Assembly: GCA_031550605.1 (NCBI GenBank)
Contig: JAVBOK010000066.1
Coordinates: 1-9,202, forward strand
DNA length: 9,202 nt
DNA from: FLUQ01 sp031550605
GTDB taxonomy: Bacteria > Desulfobacterota > Desulfovibrionia > Desulfovibrionales > Desulfovibrionaceae
Direction: 5' to 3'
Positions 6,814-9,202 of the stretch are shown piece by piece (the first letter of the stretch is position 1; every line of letters starts with the position of its first letter). The notes beneath the pieces are model-generated. The model was given only the letters and a program-made list of their open reading frames with translations, was not told where the DNA came from and did no database searches. Position numbers and translations under genes: made by a program.

Positions 6814-7986
6814 ATGACCGATACCTTCATGGGCTTCGTCCGCCCGGACGGCGCCGTGGGCGTGCGCAATCTGATCGCTGTCATCCCTTCCGTCTTCTGT
6901 TCCGCGAAAGTCGCGGAGCGCATCGCCCAGAACGTGCCCGGCTGCGTGCATTTCCGGCATCCCGTGGGCTGCAGCCAGGTGGGGGAAGATCTGGAAATCA
7001 CCGCCAGAACCCTGACCGGCATCGGCAGGAACCCCAATTTCGCCGGGGTGGTGGTGGTGGGGCTGGGCTGCGAGCGTTTTTCCCCGCATGAGCTGGCCGA
7101 AGGCATCGCCCCCACGGGCAAGATGCTGGAAACCGTCGTCATCCAGGATGAAGGCGACACCTTTGCCGCCATCGAAAAGGGTTCCCGCTTTGCCAGACGC
7201 ATGTGCGAAGAGGCGTCCGCCATGCGGCGCGAAGACGTCCCCGTCAGCCATCTGATGATCGGCCTCAACTGCGGCGGGTCCGACATGACGTCGGGCCTGG
7301 TGGCCAACCCGGCGCTGGGGATCGCTTCCGACATGCTGGTGGCGCGGGGCGGCTCTTCCATCCTTTCCGAACTGACCGAACTGATCGGCACGGAGCATAT
7401 CCTGGCCCGCCGCGCCGCCTCGCCCGAGGTGGCGGAAGATATTCTGCGCGCCATCCGGAGCATGGAAGAGCGCCTGCAAAACCAGACGCGGCATGCGGGC
7501 AATTCGCGGCGCACGCATCTGATCTCCACCGGCAACTACGAGGGCGGCCTGTCCAGCGTGGTGGAAAAATCCCTGGGCGGCATGAAGAAAAGCGGCAATA
7601 CCGCGCAATTTGTGGAGGTGTTCAAATCGGGCGATGTGCCGAGCCGCAAAGGCCTGCTGTTGATGGACGGACCCGGCCACGACGGCGAGGTGACCACCGG
7701 CCAGGTGGCGGCCGGCGCGCAGATGATCTGTTTTCCCACCGGCAGGGGATCCCCGGCGGGCTTTCCCGGCGTGCCGGTGATCAAGATCACGGGCAACCCG
7801 CGCACCTATGCGAAGATGAAGGAAAACCTGGACATCAATGCCGGTGCCGTTCTGACGGGCGAAAAGACCCTGCAGCAGATGGGCGGGGAAATATACCGAG
7901 AACTTCTGGCCGTGGCTTCGGGCAAACTGTGCAGGGCGGAAATTCTGGGCCACGACGAGCAGTTCTGCGTGACCCGCATGCCGTAG
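6814..7986 (+). CDS. UxaA-family lyase/dehydratase large catalytic subunit, SuyB-like
   Basis: The 390-residue protein matches the catalytic part of the UxaA/GarD family, metal-dependent enzymes that eliminate water (altronate, galactarate) or, in SuyB, sulfite from 2-hydroxy acids. Motifs: RPDGAVGVRN (10-19), HPVGCSQVGED (49-59), VVGLGCE (81-87), LNCGGSDMTSG (151-161), NPALG (165-169), YEGGLSSVVEKSLGG (242-256) and FPTGRGSP (307-314). Cysteines and histidines here are likely metal or active-site residues, by analogy. The GGSD, NYEGGL and DINAG stretches also resemble E. coli GarD, so aldarate dehydration is a real alternative. The split form, the TTT binding protein downstream and the dedicated regulator match sulfolactate clusters, where the products are pyruvate and sulfite, but I give no symbol. 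The ribosome site AAAGGGG lies 8 nt before the ATG. A cytoplasmic enzyme is expected; no signal peptide is seen. Confidence 0.85.
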   Translation: MTDTFMGFVRPDGAVGVRNLIAVIPSVFCSAKVAERIAQNVPGCVHFRHPVGCSQVGEDLEITARTLTGIGRNPNFAGVVVVGLGCERFSPHELAEGIAPTGKMLETVVIQDEGDTFAAIEKGSRFARRMCEEASAMRREDVPVSHLMIGLNCGGSDMTSGLVANPALGIASDMLVARGGSSILSELTELIGTEHILARRAASPEVAEDILRAIRSMEERLQNQTRHAGNSRRTHLISTGNYEGGLSSVVEKSLGGMKKSGNTAQFVEVFKSGDVPSRKGLLLMDGPGHDGEVTTGQVAAGAQMICFPTGRGSPAGFPGVPVIKITGNPRTYAKMKENLDINAGAVLTGEKTLQQMGGEIYRELLAVASGKLCRAEILGHDEQFCVTRMP

Positions 7987-8100
7987 CGGTTGTTTTGCCA
8001 GGCTTTTCGTCCTCGAGGCGCCGAATTTTTTCAGTTTCACCTCAAACGGGTTATGGGAAGACAGCATTCCGGCATCGTCATTGTGACTGATCAATTCAAA

Positions 8101-8106
8101 AAGGAG
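8101..8106 (+). promoter_or_regulatory. Strong ribosome binding site of the binding-protein gene
   Basis: AAGGAG, preceded by a run of A residues, lies 7 nt before the ATG at 8114. It fits the high expression usual for periplasmic binding proteins. Confidence 0.7.
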
Positions 8107-8113
8107 TGACCAC

Positions 8114-9094
8114 ATGCGTAAAACAGTCTGCGCCTTCCTCTGTCTGACGGTTTTCTGCGGGGTTCTGGCGGTGGGTTCGCTGGCCCAGGCCGCCTATCCG
8201 ACCAAACCCATCACCGTGTTGCAGGGCTTCAAACCCGGCGGCGGCAGCGACACCCTGGCCCAGCTTACCCAGCCCTATCTGGACAAGATTCTGGGCAAAA
8301 GCTTCATCAACCAGTACATTCCCGGCGCCACCGGAGCCATCGCCTGGACCAAGCTGGCCAAATCCACCAAGCCCGACGGATACACCATCAGCATCACCAA
8401 CACCCCGATGCTGCAAACCAACTACATCATGAACCCGGAAGTCACCTACAACATCCGGGAACTGGAACCCATCGCCAACGTGATCACCGACCCCGGCATC
8501 ATTGTCGTGGCCGCGAACAGCCCGTTCAAGACCTTCAAGGATTTTCTGGACGCCGTGAAAGCCAAGCCCGGCACCGTTACCGTGGGCAACTCCGGAACCG
8601 GGGGCGACGACTTCTTCACGTCCCTGCTGTTTGAAAAAATCGCGAAGGTGAAGCTGCAGATGGTGCCTTTCGAAGGCGACGGCCCGTCCTGGCAGGCGGC
8701 CATGGGGGGCAAAATCGACGTCAGTTTCAACAACCTGGGCATCACCTATCCCCAGATCAAGGGGAACAACCTGCGCGCTCTGGCGATTTTCGCCGACAAG
8801 CGCTACCCCCTGCTGCCCGATGTCCCCACGGCCAAAGAACTGGGCTATGATCTGGTTGCCGGCTCGTCGCGCGGGTACAGCGCGCCCAAGGGCATTCCCG
8901 CCGAAGTGAAGAAAACCCTGGTCGAAGCGTTCAAAAAAATGGCCAAAGATCCCGCGTTCATCAAGGGATGCGATGATCGCGCGTCCGTCATCGACATGAA
9001 GTACGGCGACGAATACAAAAAGTTCCTGGAAGGCGAAGAAAAGGCCTTCACCGAAATCTGGAACGGGGTGAAAGCCCAGTATACCAAGAAATAG
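8114..9094 (+). CDS. Tripartite tricarboxylate transporter substrate-binding protein (TctC/Bug family)
   Basis: This periplasmic solute receptor delivers a small carboxylate or related acid to the TctA/TctB membrane pair. Of 326 residues, 1-26 form a signal peptide (MRK start, hydrophobic core, cleavage after AQA before AYPTKP); no lipobox is seen. The mature part follows the Bug pattern: YPTKPITVLQGFKPGGGSDT (28-47), the PGATGAIA loop (70-77), KPDGYT (86-91), VGNSGTGGDD (157-166) and LLPDVPTAKELGYD (233-246). Length is typical. It lies 127 nt after the lyase on the same strand, with no good promoter or sigma-54 site in that gap, so it is probably on the lyase transcript. No tctA or tctB occurs in the window; they may follow beyond 9202, or the protein may use a remote transporter. 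The ligand cannot be read from the sequence, but context suggests the lyase substrate. Confidence 0.93.
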   Translation: MRKTVCAFLCLTVFCGVLAVGSLAQAAYPTKPITVLQGFKPGGGSDTLAQLTQPYLDKILGKSFINQYIPGATGAIAWTKLAKSTKPDGYTISITNTPMLQTNYIMNPEVTYNIRELEPIANVITDPGIIVVAANSPFKTFKDFLDAVKAKPGTVTVGNSGTGGDDFFTSLLFEKIAKVKLQMVPFEGDGPSWQAAMGGKIDVSFNNLGITYPQIKGNNLRALAIFADKRYPLLPDVPTAKELGYDLVAGSSRGYSAPKGIPAEVKKTLVEAFKKMAKDPAFIKGCDDRASVIDMKYGDEYKKFLEGEEKAFTEIWNGVKAQYTKK

Positions 9095-9114
9095 CAAAGC
9101 CTCTGGCGTTTTTT

Positions 9115-9180
9115 CCGCGCCGGGCCGCGGCCCGGCGCGGGCCCCCCCCCCCGCCGGATCCGGCCGCGCCCGGGCCGGCG
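9115..9180. repeat. GC-rich palindrome cluster with an 11-C run
   Basis: Positions 9115-9140 are a perfect 26-bp palindrome of only G and C. An 11-C run follows (9142-9152), then two more palindromes: GCCGGATCCGGC (9153-9164) and GCCCGGGC (9168-9175). A T6 run (9109-9114) lies before, not after, the large palindrome, so it is not a normal rightward terminator. As mRNA it could form a stable hairpin protecting the 3' end of the binding-protein message. It resembles the tract at the window start in composition only. Confidence 0.6.
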
Positions 9181-9202
9181 ATACCGCAGCCCAAGACGGG
9201 AG

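Noticed and set aside
8006..8031. Possible terminator between the lyase and the binding-protein gene
   Set aside because: A T6 run (8026-8031) is present, but the preceding sequence folds only into short, bulged stems; at most partial attenuation.
6367..8115. A 582-codon open frame on the - strand opposite the lyase genes
   Set aside because: Low-complexity composition, no motif, and it crosses the sigma-54 promoter and both lyase subunits, whose + strand frames show clear family motifs.
8096..9097. A 333-codon - strand frame opposite the TTT binding protein
   Set aside because: Gly/His/Phe-rich shadow frame; the + strand carries a signal peptide, ribosome site and Bug-family motifs.
1..9202. 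CRISPR arrays, tRNA or rRNA genes, insertion sequences, phage genes
   Set aside because: No regularly spaced repeats, no tRNA-like cloverleaf, no transposase or integrase frame, and no terminal inverted repeats flanking a gene were seen.

Overview
The window is high-GC bacterial DNA with closely packed genes on both strands. It fits a chromosome of an anaerobic or microaerophilic proteobacterium, and Desulfovibrionaceae is my best guess. That guess rests on the compact high-GC coding, the Fe-S type of PurF, the hisH-hisF pair lying apart from other his genes, and a sigma-54 plus tripartite tricarboxylate transporter (TTT) accessory cassette. No rRNA or other marker settles it.

Left part (1-4318): housekeeping biosynthesis. 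leuB (leucine) runs on the + strand, behind a strange tract of G and C homopolymers at the window start. It converges on hisF-hisH (histidine; IGP synthase cyclase and glutaminase subunits), which overlap by 11 nt on the - strand. The leuB/hisF gap holds a 15-bp GC hairpin terminator. Just before it is a good-looking sigma-70 promoter that does not face any gene, so the pair may define a very short RNA. purF (purines) diverges from hisH across a 134-nt regulatory gap.

Right part (4337-9094): an accessory catabolic module. It starts with a PrpR-type sigma-54 enhancer-binding regulator (PrpR_N, PAS, AAA+, Fis-type HTH). Its reading frame is intact apart from one in-frame TAG, which falls exactly on the tyrosine or histidine codon before the GAFTGA loop. 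Downstream lies a near-consensus -24/-12 promoter, preceded by palindromes spaced about 21 bp apart and by an AT-rich segment: a textbook sigma-54 control region. This promoter faces a split UxaA-family lyase (103-aa SAF subunit plus 390-aa catalytic subunit), followed by a TctC/Bug-type periplasmic binding protein of a TTT importer. The membrane subunits would lie past the window end.

The module therefore looks like ligand sensing, sigma-54 activation, uptake of a small carboxylate or sulfonate, and lyase cleavage. The architecture (regulator, TTT transporter, two-subunit UxaA-like lyase) matches known sulfolactate sulfo-lyase (SuyAB) clusters, but aldarate or altronate-type dehydration cannot be excluded from sequence alone. 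The window ends in very GC-rich palindromes and an 11-C run. No gene-free stretch exceeds 300 bases; the largest (6269-6500, 232 nt) is the sigma-54 control region.
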